This document shows, piece after piece, positions 10,991 through 22,725 of a stretch of DNA of 64,000 bases (positions are counted from its first letter, which is position 1; the number at the start of each line of letters is the position of its first letter). Made by a program: the position numbers and the translations under genes. Source of the stretch: Thysanoteuthis rhombus (lineage: Eukaryota; Mollusca; Cephalopoda; Oegopsida; Thysanoteuthidae). The stretch is taken from contig OY735202.1 of assembly GCA_963457665.1 (NCBI GenBank), positions 50,208,281-50,272,280 of the forward strand, written 5' to 3'. The notes under the pieces were generated by a model. That model was not told the DNA's origin, did not search any database, and saw only the letters and a program-made list of their open reading frames with translations.

Positions 10991-12780
10991 TTTTCCATGT
11001 TATCTTCTACCATAACCTTGTGAATTGTAGATCTACTGGTAAATTCTAGTCACCCAAATTTACTATTTTAGTACCTCAAGAAGCATAAATGCTTTCACAT
11101 CAGGGCCCCTTTACTGCCTCACACTCTCCCATCAGTCAGTTAACAAAGTAACTACTCTATTTACTAGAATATATAACTACTAACATCTGCTGCATGTACT
11201 GGTCATCCACTCTTTACCTAACTCAGTGAGTCTAGAACAGGAGGCACTTGGTACCCAGGGAAGGGATTCTCTGAAGGGAATAATTTCAGCCAGTGCAGTT
11301 ATTGGGGAGGAGTTTCAATCAGGGGAGGGATGTATAATTGAAAGTATGATGGTGAAAAAAATTGCAAGATAATTCAAAATGGAGACGGGATTAAGGAAAC
11401 CTGATATTGCAAGAGGGAAAATGAACTGAGACCCTGAGAACCAGTGATTTAACTGAAGTATTAGACTTCAAGTATAAAAGCTAAAGAATAATTCCAATAC
11501 AAGGATTAAAATGGTTAAGAAGCAGCATGCTTAATTTATGAATTAAAAAGCAACAATAAGTTTACCAAGTGGGAATTTCAAACAACAAAAAAAGTTTTTT
11601 TCGTAGACATAATGAAATGTAAATGTCAAATTTTACATTTTTATTATGCATCTTCAAGTTCACCAATAAGAGCAGGTTTTGCATTAATTGATTTAAACAG
11701 AAGTTTTGATTTTAGTGCCTGTTTCAGTGTTGCCAAGTATGGTTCATTAGTTATAGCAACAAGAGTTCCCTAAACTTGATAAGTAGAAAAATTCCTCCCC
11801 TAAAAACCTTTATTCCTTAAATCTGTAGAATTGCAAACTCGTCAATACTCAATAAAACTCTTCAATAGTTGAAAATCTGTCCAATTCAAAAAAATAATAT
11901 AATCAATAATTTGTTCCAGAGTCTTAGCTATTTATTTTTATAAGTGGACTTTAAACGAGTACATAAAACATTTTAGCAATGCAGTTTGTTGGAAACTTAT
12001 GCCTATTTTAGTCACTTTTTAGCCCTTTTCAGCCATCACAACAAAAAGATGTCATAAAGTGCTCTTTCTGAAAAGCTCTTGTCCCATATTGTTTCCAGCA
12101 CCTTGACTGTACAGCAGAAATGGAACCCAAAAGACAGAATTCTTTTATTAAAAGAAAAACTAATGTGCAAGCATATTTGTTTAGTTAAAACATGAGCTTC
12201 CTATTAGTTAGAATACCTATGACTCCTTACCTCAACTAGAACCTCATTCAATTCTTCACCTTCACATACCTATTCCATAGAATTTTGAGAGAATATACAG
12301 TAAATATATTATTTGGGGAGCAAATGTCACCCTGTGGGATTTTGAATGAAAGGAAGGAATGACAACAGGATATACATTGCTAATATGGTCTGCTATCATA
12401 GACTAATACTGGGTGTTTGGGCTGAATTAGTAACATAATGTCTTTTTTTTCTCTTCTTTATACCAAATACATTACTTCCTATGCAATTTTTAAAAAATAA
12501 ACCTAGTTATTGATGAAAATCTGAATGAGTTTCCATTGCAGCAGCCATCTTGGACTCATGACACCACAGAAACCTTATGCCATGAATTTGGCCAATACAT
12601 CTAGTAGTTTATGATCGCAGATCATATTAGCCGTGCATTCCCAGTTGCCATTTATTCCCTACCTTCAAAATCCCTCAGAGTGATATTTTTTGACATTTTA
12701 TCCTCTATTACATTGACTCTTAACAAAAAAAGGATAGATATTTGGAGGGGGAGAAGATAGGGAAATTTTAAAAAACAGGG
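10991..12780. other. No recognisable feature
   Basis: AT-rich sequence without a frame of credible coding character. Confidence 0.45.
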
Positions 12781-12782
12781 TT

Positions 12783-13060
12783 GAATACTACGGGACACAA
12801 ATTAGAGAGTCAATTTAGCATAAACTTACATTACAAATTGAACACCAACTGAAATCCCATTGAGGGCTGGATTTTAAAAAAATATAACTTTTTTCTAGGT
12901 ATAAGTTGTAAATGTTTATATTTTCATCCCTCTAGCTCCATTGGTGCAGCTTACACATGATTCATATATACGTACATACGGACATAGCCAGCTAGTCATC
13001 CAGCCGGACTTGCTCAAAAACTAAAACTTATATTGACAGTGTTGGTTGACAGTCTCTAAT
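12783..13060 (+). repeat. R1 copy 5 (forward, 5' truncated)
   Basis: Begins near GGGACACAAATTAGAGAGT, passes AGCTCCATTGGTGCAGC and AGCCAGCTAG, and ends GTTGGTTGACAGTCTCTAA. Confidence 0.75.
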
Positions 13061-13720
13061 AACATCAGCAGTGAAAACCAAAATTTCTATTCAGTTTAAT
13101 TTATTTGCTGAGTTGCAACTATTAGCACCTATTTGTGCCTCCATATCAAGTTTGATCTTCAAAATACTGAAATATCCTCTGGCATAGAAAATTACAAAGT
13201 TTAATTCCTCTGACCTTGCCTGAGCCACTGAGCAATATCAGGTACAGGATTTATTAAATAGTGAGTCTCTTAGGCTTCAGCTTAATATTTCAAACACTAA
13301 ACCATTGCCTCTTCAGTTAAGTTTAGTTCTCCTATCTCATCTTTCTTGCAAGACTCTTCTCCAATTTCTGTGTTCAGGGCCTATGATTTCATAAACACAC
13401 TGCAGCTGTCAGCAATAAATACAAGTGCTTTTTTTTACATTTGTGTGCGTGTTTTATGCATATTAATATTCCTGTTAACTGATTGGGCAAAGGCTGCAGA
13501 TTGCAATAAGAATGTCTCTGGTGATAATGGCACAGACCCATAAAACTGATTGTTTAATTATTTTTGTCTGGATGTCATTCTTCAAGACTGACTAGTTTGA
13601 TGAATGTGACAAAGAGGAAGCAATCCAGCATTTATGTCCAGGTGATATCAGTGTTTCTAAGGTTAGACACTCAATGAGTGATTCCTCAGTATGAATTTTT
13701 TAATAAAAATTGATTCCAAT
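13061..13720. other. No recognisable gene
   Basis: The plus frame at 13346-13543 has one hydrophobic stretch but lacks splice or domain support. A SINE-like piece may lie near 13200-13330, but it was not convincing. Confidence 0.4.
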
Positions 13721-13724
13721 TATA

Positions 13725-14150
13725 TTATCATCAGTCATTATGAGTCTACTGCTGGACAAAGGTCTTTCCATTTCCTTTCATGATGACTGTGATTGTGCTA
13801 ATCTTTACCAGGTCTTACTGACAAGCCTTTCTATCTCATCATTCCAGCTTACGTGTGGTCCTTACCTACAGCATTTACTGCCGCAAAGGAAGCAATTAGT
13901 TTGCCTTTTGCTCCATCTGTTTTCATCTCTTCTTGCTAAATGTCCCTCCCATCTCTATTTTGTTGCTTAATTATTTGTATAATATTTTTCACTCTAGACT
14001 TTCCCTTTATCCATGTTGACATTTTTCAATCTCCTAGAATTGCACTTTCCATAGCTCTTTATGCAATTCTAAGTTGGTTTTCAGTTTTTATTAGTTTTCA
14101 TAATCCACATCTGTAAGTCATAGCTTGTATTATGCATTTGTTGTAGAATG
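13725..14150 (-). mobile_element. LINE 3' end, second LINE lineage
   Basis: Minus-strand reading gives HVSWNDEIERL and KWKDLCPAVDS, matching the RWxDDI and KWKxLxxAxxQQW end of LINE reverse-transcriptase ORFs. A trinucleotide tail follows (ATGACTGATGATAAT on minus). Many stops are present. Confidence 0.55.
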
Positions 14151-14643
14151 CTAAAGTCAAAGGGGTTTAAAGATTGACATCAGAGAAAGACTCAATTCAA
14201 ATATTCTTAAAATCTCAGTACTTTAAACTGTTTTAAGACACAGACACTCTCCTGGTGGTTACTGTTGGCAGTTAAGTGTCATTTGATAAACTTGTACACT
14301 GTATGACTGTCACATTCAAATGAATTGGCAAACCAATTTTTCCTATCTCATGCAGGGCTCTCTGGTAAGACATTGCATCATCCAGGTCACCACCCTACTT
14401 ACCTTTGGTTCCCTGTGACTTCTGACCTCTCACAGTTGAGAGGAAGATTTCAGGCAGCTGATAGTGATCCCAAAAGAAGGCTTTGCAAACCCCATTTTTT
14501 TCCTCAACTGTAAACAGCACACAATTCTTTCTGCACCGCTGGGAGTTTCTCTGAAAAAGATGGCTGGCATCCATCGAAATATCCAGTGATAATGAAAATT
14601 TTCAAGATTCAAAATCTACTTTTCTCCCAAGTTTTTCTCTTCA

Positions 14644-14664
14644 CTTTCCGATTGTCACTTTCAT

Positions 14665-14707
<43 letters not shown>

Positions 14708-14812
14708 TATATATAGATATAGATATATATATATAGATAGATATATATATATATATAGATATATATAGATATAGATATATATATATATGCTGATGAAAGT
14801 GACACACATATA
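14644..14812. repeat. TA/TAGA microsatellite bounded by inverted 17 bp arms
   Basis: TGTCACTTTCATCAACATA (14653-14671) is mirrored by TATGCTGATGAAAGTGACA (about 14786-14805) across about 115 bp of TA and TAGA repeats. Confidence 0.85.
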
Positions 14813-14849
14813 TATATATATGGATATGAGTATATATATTTATACATTT

Positions 14850-16100
14850 ATTCATATATATTTATATATGAATATATGAATATATATATGTATACGTAAG
14901 TAGGCCTTTTTGTTTTAAAAAATCAAATATGTTGTATAAAATATCATCCATACACAATACATTGTGAAAATACCCTATATAAAATAACAAACTATTTGCA
15001 TTTTGACACAACCCTAAAAGTAATAAACAAAGCTAAATCATAGCTTGAGGAAATGTGGTGTTTGAGCAACACTGCTGGGGAGTCACATTAACATAACTGT
15101 TTCGTTTTAAATCCCTAAAACTGTTACATGGTAAAGAACCGATGATCCCAACAAAAAGAATTCACACAATATCTAATTCTGTGTAAAACATGAAGAAAAA
15201 AAGCTTACACAAATTGTATTAACAGATATTGGGAGATAATTGACTAAAGTGACATAGATTTTTTTAAAATTCTTTGGTGTTTAAAACCGTAAAGCTTTAT
15301 AGACTATACATATTTATACATACCAAATTTCCTATCAAAAATTGAAGAGAAAAATACTAAAATTGAAGGATTTACTATGAGGGCGCTGATGGGCTACAAT
15401 TTTCACTTACTACCAGTGGAGTTTGGATGATGGAGTTTTTGTCTTGGCCTATCTATAGACAATTTTTCACCAATTGTTGGTGTCTCTGTGAGAGTTAGGG
15501 GATGATTAGTCAAAGAGCTACATGGAAGCTATTTCAGGTTGGATTTTGACTGGTAACATGTGTGTTCATCAAAAAGGTAATGTAAGGTATAAGGTACCAA
15601 GGGCTGGCTGATATTTGATGAAGCATAATTCATGATAATAGTGTTGAAATGCTTCATCATATTCATGTATATGTACCTGTATTGTTCCATAGTAACTTTA
15701 TTCCAACGTGCTGTTCAGCAATGAAATTAAATTATCTCCTGTATCCTGGAAGAGGCCTAAAACTGCAAAATGATAAATAAAGCTGTATTTTTCAAATGAT
15801 AAGAAATCTCTATTAATATAATGTTACATTATTATAATGGATAATAATAATTTTATTGATGAAAGATAAGGGTGATTTTTAGTAGTAGAATATACATTTT
15901 ACCATATGTTATGTTTATATATGATATATCATATATTTACATAGAAGCTATCACCTTAAAATTCAGACCTCTGCATACTGTGCTCATTGACCAAAATAAC
16001 ATTAGCTCCACCTGCACCATCTCTTAGCTTCATTGGTTTGCATGAATGGGTGCAGGGTTTTTGGGTTTTGTTTTCAGTTTTTTCAAATAATAATTTTCAA
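14850..16100. other. No recognisable feature
   Basis: AT-rich sequence; short TA-rich stretches near 14860 and 15920. Confidence 0.45.
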
Positions 16101-16103
16101 TCC

Positions 16104-17357
16104 CTAACATTCAAAGTCACAGATATCAAATTTGACATTTAGTTCTTGCTGATGATCAATGTCGTCAGTGATTGCCTGATCGCTACAGTCGATAAGACTG
16201 TGCACGTCTGTGCATTCTATTCCATTTGCCAAGCAAATACACTTAGGCAACTTACACTTCTTGGAACACTTGCACACAAGTAGAATCAAGGGCAGTCCAA
16301 AGAGCTGGCAGACCCTCCATCTAGTCAAGAGTTAGTTGTTTTTTTTCCATCTTCTTCAATCAATTTCAAACCTCATCCAATTGGAGTTGGTGTGTCTGGG
16401 TCTGTTTCAAGGCTTCTCTTTTGGATAGCAGCTTGATAATTTGCCATTTCAGCATATTTTTCAAAACAGTCGAAACATGGTGGCTGCTGATGGCTCTCAA
16501 TATCTCCTTGTTTTTCACCGAGTAAGTGATAAATTAATTAATTGCTGTTGATTGTTGATGTTTTTTATTGAGTATAAGTAGCATGTAAATTTTTCCAATT
16601 CTACCATTAATGTTTCTGATAAGTTCCAGTCTGACCCCAACCTGGTAAATACATTATACGGTCTGTCAGTAATCATCTTCTTCAACGCAGTAACTTTTCC
16701 TCTACCTGCAAAAGTACTGATTGTGTCAAAACATGTGAATGTATGCAATCCATTAACAGCATTACAAACATCTGGTCCAACATGGGCTACTATTTTCTCA
16801 ATATCAAGAAATTTTGTTTTATTTTTTGATCCACATTTCTGAAATAGTGATGCTTTGATACGTTCCTGAAATGCAAGCCATTAGATAAATACATCAGCAT
16901 CTACTCAAGATAACAATATATCTTGGTATCCATCTTTCGCAGCATGATCAGCATGTTGTAATAAGCAACCATCTGCTTCTTCGCAAGTACTTCTTAATTC
17001 AAGCATGTCCTGGATATTACCATCTGAGATTTTGTTGCACTTTTCTTCACAGGTTAAATGCAATATTTTATTCTTTACCCTCTCTGTGTACTTTGCCATT
17101 TTCCATTCTGTTCCCCAAGAATGAGACGAGTCTTGTTTAGTATGATACTTGTACTAAAAACGTCCTTGTCCGATTATCAGTCTTCCAGTAAAGTTTTCAG
17201 TTTTAACTTTCATTCCAAAATCTGATCCTTCCATTTGCCTTTCACTATTTCTGACTGATAGTTCCTGATATCTGTCAAGTACAATTCTTTGACTTCCAAA
17301 AATCATGGAAAACAAATCCCTGGCAACTTTGTTAGTTGTTTTTTGATCACCTTCCAT
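16104..17357 (-). pseudogene. Broken transposon-associated gene with the GCDT motif and Cys-rich C-terminus
   Basis: A single minus-strand frame carries, in order, an N-terminal segment, EEADGCLLQHADHAAKDGYQ, VDADVFI, KIVAHVGPDVCNAVNGLHTF, TCFDTISTFAGRGKVTALKK and CKCSKKCKLPKCICLANGIE. This is the order of a large uncharacterised family common in marine-invertebrate genomes (EEADTRxxLHxxxA, DTDVxxL, HAFTGCDTTSxFxGKGK, then a Cys-rich CKCKKxC tail). It is probably carried by transposons. All pieces lie in one frame but are split by several stop codons, including a TGA and a TAA around the VDADVFI segment. GCDT has become CFDT. No function is assigned in this family to my knowledge. Confidence 0.75.
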
Positions 17358-18801
17358 CTTTTATCTATAATTGTAGCAGAATACTATGGATGGAATAGAT
17401 TCAGCAGTAGATACATCATTTTGTAGACTGGCCCCTAAAGTAGCTTTTTTATTATTACTCTAGTGAAGTAGCTAAAGGCCATGGTAATGGTCCCAAAGAG
17501 TGAAATAGTGCTTCTTTCAATGTAAGATTGTGGGATTATGATGTTTTAATGATTTTGTCAAATATTGCTCTATTAGCTTTCAATATCACTGTTTTATCTT
17601 TATATCTTATTTCTTATTTCATGCACATTGAAAGGAACATTACTTTTCATCATATAATGCCTTAATCTGTTTAAGCCATGTAAATTTCATAATAAATTGT
17701 TTACTGTAGATATTCGGAATTTCAGGGCAACCTGCATGTGCTTGCATAATGAAAAAACAAAGTAAAGGAAATAGAAATTAAAAATTAAAACAATTTTTTC
17801 AAAAATAGATATTTTGTAATTCACCAAGTGGGTGTAATTTCCTCTCATTTCTCAACTTTATGGATGTAAAAATGAAACCTTATTTGTATGTGACAATCTA
17901 TCAGTCCTCCTCCAGCTCAACCCCCATCCATTAGGGGTAATATTGACCTCATTGAGAATCACTGGTTTAAAGTATTACTGTCTAAACAGAGCCTAATCTT
18001 TTGAACAGATAATGATGCTGGTACTTATTACATTATTGAATAACGATAAAAAAAAAATATCTATTACTTTTCTATCTGTGTATTTTTATTATGAAATTAT
18101 TTGCAACAATACATACAGTGAATGATTCTAATGATGGAGTTGACAAATATTATCTGTGTCTGTGACTTGTGGCCAAAACTAAGCAATTATGAGTATTGGA
18201 TGATGATGAGGAGGAGAAAGATGATAAATATTGTCCATATAGCAGAAAAGAAAAAATGGTGACACATTATTGGTGAATGCAACCAACTGGCTTAAAGAGA
18301 AGATTAAAAACATGTGTTTGAATGAAGCCAATGATTTACTGGGAATAGTGCAAATTAATTGAATTTGACCATATATACTAAGGATAGACACAATACCCTC
18401 TTCAATTCAGAAGATTAGATTGAGTTGTTGTACATGAGAAGAGAAAAATATAGTAATTTTATCTATTCCAGCAGACTTGGCTCAAAAGCTTCAAAAATGT
18501 AGAATGTAAGAGAAGTAAATTCATCTTTCATCATTGAAGCACTTGGACAGTCTCAAAGATCTACACAAAGGAATTGGAAGAGTTAGAACTGCAAAGGAAA
18601 ATTCGAACAGTGTAGTGAATAGTGTGAAGAGTACTGAAAATTTGAAGATGCTTACAGTCACTTAATAGCCAGAATAGTTACCTGATACTTCAGTTGTGAA
18701 AACACAATGATGAAAATAAACACCTTTTTTTAAATGTAATGCCATGATTTTTTTCTTGAAATAAGCACAGGTCTTTTCATCATTTTTTTTCTATTTTACA
18801 G
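17358..18801. other. No exon recognised; contains a partial SINE-like unit at about 18165-18400
   Basis: 18165-18400 (TGTGGCCAAAACTAAGCAAT, GATGATGAGGAGGAGAAAGA, GATTTACTGGGAAT) resembles 27425-27640. The rest is AT-rich and holds no recognisable upstream receptor exon. Confidence 0.5.
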
Positions 18802-19123
18802 GAAGCAGACATCATTGTAGGTTCCCTCTCTGTAACAACTGAAAGGGAAGCAGTGGTTGACTTCACTTTGCCATACTATGACTTTGCAGGGATCCAGATT
18901 TTATTCAAGGATGATGAGAAAGATGATGATCTTTTCTCATTCATGACGGTCTTTCACTGGGATGTTTGGCTATGCCTTGTAGCTGTACTCCTTACAACAA
19001 GCATCTTGCTGCACGTCTTTGATCGTCTCAGTCCATTCTCGGGTAAAGATCAATTGCAAAACCAGAGAGTTTTTAATATGAAGGAAAGCATGTGGTTTGT
19101 TATTGGATCCCTAACCCAATCAG
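18802..19123 (+). CDS. Ir25a-like: Ionotropic receptor (IR25-like), exon with end of S1, M1 and pore loop
   Basis: This internal exon begins after a polypyrimidine tract and AG at 18800-18801 and ends at CAG before GTAAGAT at 19124. It reads in phase 0 from GAA and ends with one base of a split glycine codon. The 107 complete codons cover the end of ligand-binding lobe S1, with SVTTEREAVVDF: Arg at 18844-18846 is the residue that binds the ligand carboxylate in this family. M1 follows at about residues 54-73, then the start of the re-entrant pore loop (MWFVIGSLTQS). The protein is a ligand-gated cation-channel subunit of the plasma membrane. The GSLTQSGGGEPP wording, completed in the next exon, resembles IR25a rather than AMPA or kainate receptors; this comparison is from memory. 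The lineage assignment within the family is less certain than the family itself. Confidence 0.93.
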
Positions 19124-19589
19124 GTAAGATTGCTCGGGTTTTTTATTTTATTTCTGGTACCTAAGTGTGGATTAGTTCTCCTAAGTAGTAGGTTAAGTTT
19201 CTTTTCTTGATTTTGTTGGGAAAAAGAAAAGCAGAAGTTCCCACCTAATGCAGGTGTTGTACAAGTTGGCAAGGTTAGTATAACACGTTTCAGCAAATTA
19301 GACCATATCAAACAATTTGAGATGCTGTAAATCCTCAACGAGATTGATCAGATTAACTTTATTGATTTTTTATGGGTAGCGCTGTGGCCACAACAAAAGA
19401 TCTTAAATTTGGGGATTAGTTTTACAAGTTTTAATTCAATATTAATTATTACGGTTATTTCTTACCAATGGCTTCAAACAGAGAATGCACTCAAAACTTT
19501 CACTTATACAAATTTATATGAGGTATTCATTTACGTTTTAGCTTTGGGATTTTTCAAGTGAAACATTGCTAATTTTAATGAATTTTTGA

Positions 19590-19865
19590 CTAGTATTTCT
19601 ATCATCTTATTTCTGTTGCTTTTTATCATAACCCTCGGACAGTTATTCTGTGGCCAGTAAATGAGCAGTGTAGATCAGAAATAGAGTAAAAGTCTCTGGC
19701 AAGATTTGAAATCATGCCTCTCATCATCAGGAGCTTGTCTAACTGTGATGCATTAGGCTACAAAGGTTTTCAGCTACAGTCTAACCTATAGCTATATTCT
19801 TTATTTTCTTCCAAATGCCCGATACTTGTTATTTTTGCTCACATACACTAGTAGTATTAGTAAAA
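19590..19865 (-). repeat. SINE-like repeat R4, copy 1
   Basis: Shares TTTTTGACTAGTATTTCT, TTGCTTTTTATCATAAC, GGCAAGATTTGAAATCATGC and AGCTATATTCTTTATTTTC with 21650-21960. On minus, GCATGATTTCAAATC resembles a Pol III box B and GCCTAATGCATCACAGTTAG a box A. Confidence 0.55.
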
Positions 19866-19889
19866 AAAATTTGGCCTACACATAAACTT

Positions 19890-20530
19890 CAGTAAAATGA
19901 ATATTGTGTACAACAATCACATTAAGAATAAGGACAACTGTCAAAATTAAAGATGCAAAGCTGGGGAAAGTAGACCACTACATCTACTTTGGATATCATT
20001 TCTCTATGAAACCCACAAAGGAAGAAGAAACCAAGCAAAGAATCAAGCCTTTGGCAGAGCAAGCTCAACCTTCAAAAGCAAGACAATCCCAATAATCTTA
20101 AAAAGAAGAGTATACAACCTATGCATCCTTCCAATAGTCACTTATGGAGCTGAAACATTGAACCTAACCAAGAGACAAACCCATAAACTGAGAAGCATGC
20201 AATGCGCATATGAGAGAATCATGCTCAACCTCACATGGAGAGATCACAAAACAGCACAGTATACCAGGAAGAAAATGGGAGTCTTAGACATCATAGAATC
20301 TGTTAGAAAACTTAAATGGCAATGGGCAGGCCATGTTGCAAGAATGGCAGACAACCGATGAACATCATGACTCTCTCAAGAGATCACATGCAAAACCAAG
20401 GCCGACAGAACACTACATGAAGAGATGAACTAGACAAATCTAGGTAATACGCAACACCCATGATAAAGAAATGTGGCAGATCCTGGGGAAGGTCTACGTC
20501 TAATGATGGATGTTAAAAGACTGATAATGA
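19890..20530 (+). mobile_element. RTE-like LINE 3' end
   Basis: Plus-strand readings across frames give KLGKVDHYIYFGYHFSMKPT, KEEETKQRIKP, LTKRQTHKLRSMQCAYERIM and LKWQWAGHVARMADNR. These are the C-terminal blocks of an RTE-like reverse-transcriptase ORF (YLG, EIxRRI, GHVARM). It ends CCTGGGGAAGGTCTACGTC, then TAATGATGGATGTTAAAAG and the ACTGATAATGATAAG tail. Frameshifts mark it as inactive. This is the best-preserved of at least seven 3' ends of this kind in the window. Confidence 0.8.
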
Positions 20531-20639
20531 TAAGATTTGATGCTTATTTTGGAAAAGATCATTATTCAACTACTATTTTGAAGAGTGAATTTCACTCTAT
20601 TCATTCAAGCTGAACATTTTCTTTTCACTATTCATTCTG

Positions 20640-21629
20640 GTTTATTTGAGGTTATTGATACAAAGATTTAAAAAAAGCAAATTTGAGCAATTTTGTCAAA
20701 TGGGTTCAAAATAGGACTTAAGGCAGAAGAAACTACTCTCAATATCAATCAAGCATTTGGCCAGGGGACCGTTTATGAATCAACATTGGTTCCAAAAATT
20801 TTCAAATAGATACAAGGACCTTGAAGATGAGAAGGGTCATGGATGTCCATCTGTGATCCATAATATCCAATAGAGAGCAAAATAACTCAAGAGGTTGCAG
20901 AGGAACTAAACATTGACCAACCTGAAGTTGTTTGACATTTGTACTTAATTGGAAAACCAAAAAGCCTCGACAAATGGATGCCTGATGAGCTAAAGGGAAA
21001 TCCAAAAATTTGCCATTATGACATCTACTCAGTGCTTCCTTTGTGCAACAGAAACAATCCACATCTTGATCACATCAGGACATATGTCAAAAAATGGACT
21101 CTATACATCAATTGACAGTGTTTCATGCAGTGGCAGGACAGAGGTGCAACACCAGAACATTTCCCCAAACCAAACTTGCTTCAAAAGAAGATTATGGTCA
21201 ATGTTTGATGGTCGTCAAATGTGATTATCCACTAAAATTTCTTGAATCCTAGTGAGACCATCACAGCAAAGAAGTACGGCCAACAAAATGCTTCAAGAAC
21301 TGCAACGTTTACGTCCAGTATTTGTTGATCAAAAATGACCCTGTAGAAATTGAATGAACTACATTACTAAATTTTAACCCACCCAGCTTATTCACGAGAA
21401 CTCTCTCTGACCGACTACCACTTTTTCAAGCATTTCAAATACCAATTCCTGCAACTTCAACAATCAACAGCTCAAGGCGCCTTTGCCAGATTCATTGATT
21501 CATAGATGGTAAAAATGTATAGATTCTGAAGGTTCTTATTTGGGTTCATAACTTTTATTCTAAGCTATAAGATATACTGCTTCAAAGTTGAAGGTGAAAA
21601 AATGCAATTATTTTTGCACCAACCTAATA
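20640..21629 (+). mobile_element. Mariner-like transposon relic with intact 3' inverted terminal repeat
   Basis: Plus-strand frames contain the mariner series: GLKAEETTLNINQAFGQGTV, KKPRQMDA, KMDSIHQLTVFH, FPQTKLASKEDYGQCLMVVK, LFTRTLSDRLPLFQAF and SLFGFITF-like ending. Frames change and stops are frequent, and the catalytic aspartate regions are damaged. The 3' end reads TGCAATTATTTTTGCACCAA then CCTAA followed by TA (21628-21629), the inverse of a TTAGGTTGGTGCAAAAATAA terminal repeat. The 5' repeat was not found, and the left boundary is approximate. The terminus closely resembles those of the Hsmar1/cecropia group (from memory). Confidence 0.75.
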
Positions 21630-21644
21630 TATGATTTAAATGAA

Positions 21645-22110
21645 CTTTGTCAATTGTTATTAATTTCTGACAAATAGTCTTTCTCTTTTATTTCTCTTAC
21701 TTTTTATCACAACTCTCAATTGATTATTCTTGATCATTTTGTAACCATTATGGATCGGAAATGAACAACAAGCCTTAGGCAAGATTAGAGCTCACATTCC
21801 TTATCCTAGGGAGCCTGTCCAATGAAAGCAAGAAGGCTTCAACAGTTGACAGTGCTCAAATAGCCTATTAAGCTATATTCTTTTTTATTCCAATCTCTAC
21901 TATGCCACCGTGATATTATTGTTTTATTTACACTAATAGTATTAAATATAACAGTCTTCAAATTTCCTAGATAAATCATTGTCAATTATTATTTATTTTT
22001 GACTGGTATTTCTCTCATCTTATTCATGTTGCTTTTTATCCCAACTCACCAGCCACTATTCTATGAACATTAAGTAATCAGCATGGATTAAAGAATGGAG
22101 AATAAGACTC
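21645..22110 (-). repeat. SINE-like repeat R4, copies 2 and 3
   Basis: 21650-21960 parallels the copy at 19590-19865 along its length. 21980-22110 repeats the first part (TTTTTGACTGGTATTTCTCT, TTGCTTTTTATCCCAACTC). Confidence 0.55.
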
Positions 22111-22508
22111 CTTCATAATTTATTTCTTCATCTCCAACCCACTCTACTTTAGGGTCATAAAATAATGCCCTGAAAGTAGTGATAGAAAGTAACAGAAGTA
22201 AGACAAGAGAAATATTAGTACAAAATTGGGGGTCAGGTTATATAAATACGGGGCCAGCAGTCATGATATAAGTCCATAACATTTTACAGATCAATTAGAA
22301 CACAAAATATTATAATGGAAATATAGATCCTACAATCAAATGTTAAGCATAGAGCAATATATGAATGTTAGCTTAAACTTACATATTGTTCGATATGTTT
22401 ATGATTACAATCAGTGTCGTTTTCTGATTCTTATCAGAAAACTATAAGTCGCTCATTGAAACTATGTATTTGGGATTTATTGGTAAATGCCTGTTGTAGT
22501 AGTCTGCT

Positions 22509-22575
22509 TGGATAGTGTAATGGTAAGCACATCTACCTTAAATGCAGAAGATCCTGGATTCTGGAGTGTAGAAAA
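22509..22575 (+). repeat. tRNA-derived SINE head
   Basis: TGGATAGTGTAATGGTAAGC (box A-like), CTTAAATGCAGAAGATCC and CTGGATTCTGG (box B-like) follow the layout of a tRNA. The stems are not perfect, so a SINE remnant is more likely than a functional tRNA. Confidence 0.55.
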
Positions 22576-22641
22576 CTCTTTATTTGGACCGATTTCCCTG
22601 TGCTCTCAGCACCAACCAGGACTTTGTCGCCAGAGTTGTTT

Positions 22642-22725
22642 CTTAAAAGATGGAATGCTCTTTCCGTGCCATTATGCATGACACTTAAAAGATGGGATAC
22701 TCTTTCCCTGCCATTATGCATGACA
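22642..22725. repeat. 42 bp tandem duplication
   Basis: CTTAAAAGATGGAATGCTCT and CTTAAAAGATGGGATACTCT open two adjacent 42 bp units that differ at only a few positions. Confidence 0.9.

Noticed and set aside
13346-13543. Possible upstream exon of the receptor
   Set aside because: One hydrophobic stretch, but no residue pattern of S1 or the amino-terminal domain, and no convincing acceptor/donor pair in phase.
22509-22575. Functional tRNA gene
   Set aside because: Box-like words are present, but stems are mismatched and the sequence continues into a repeat body; a SINE head fits better. The same judgement applies at 27345, 34505 and 49747.
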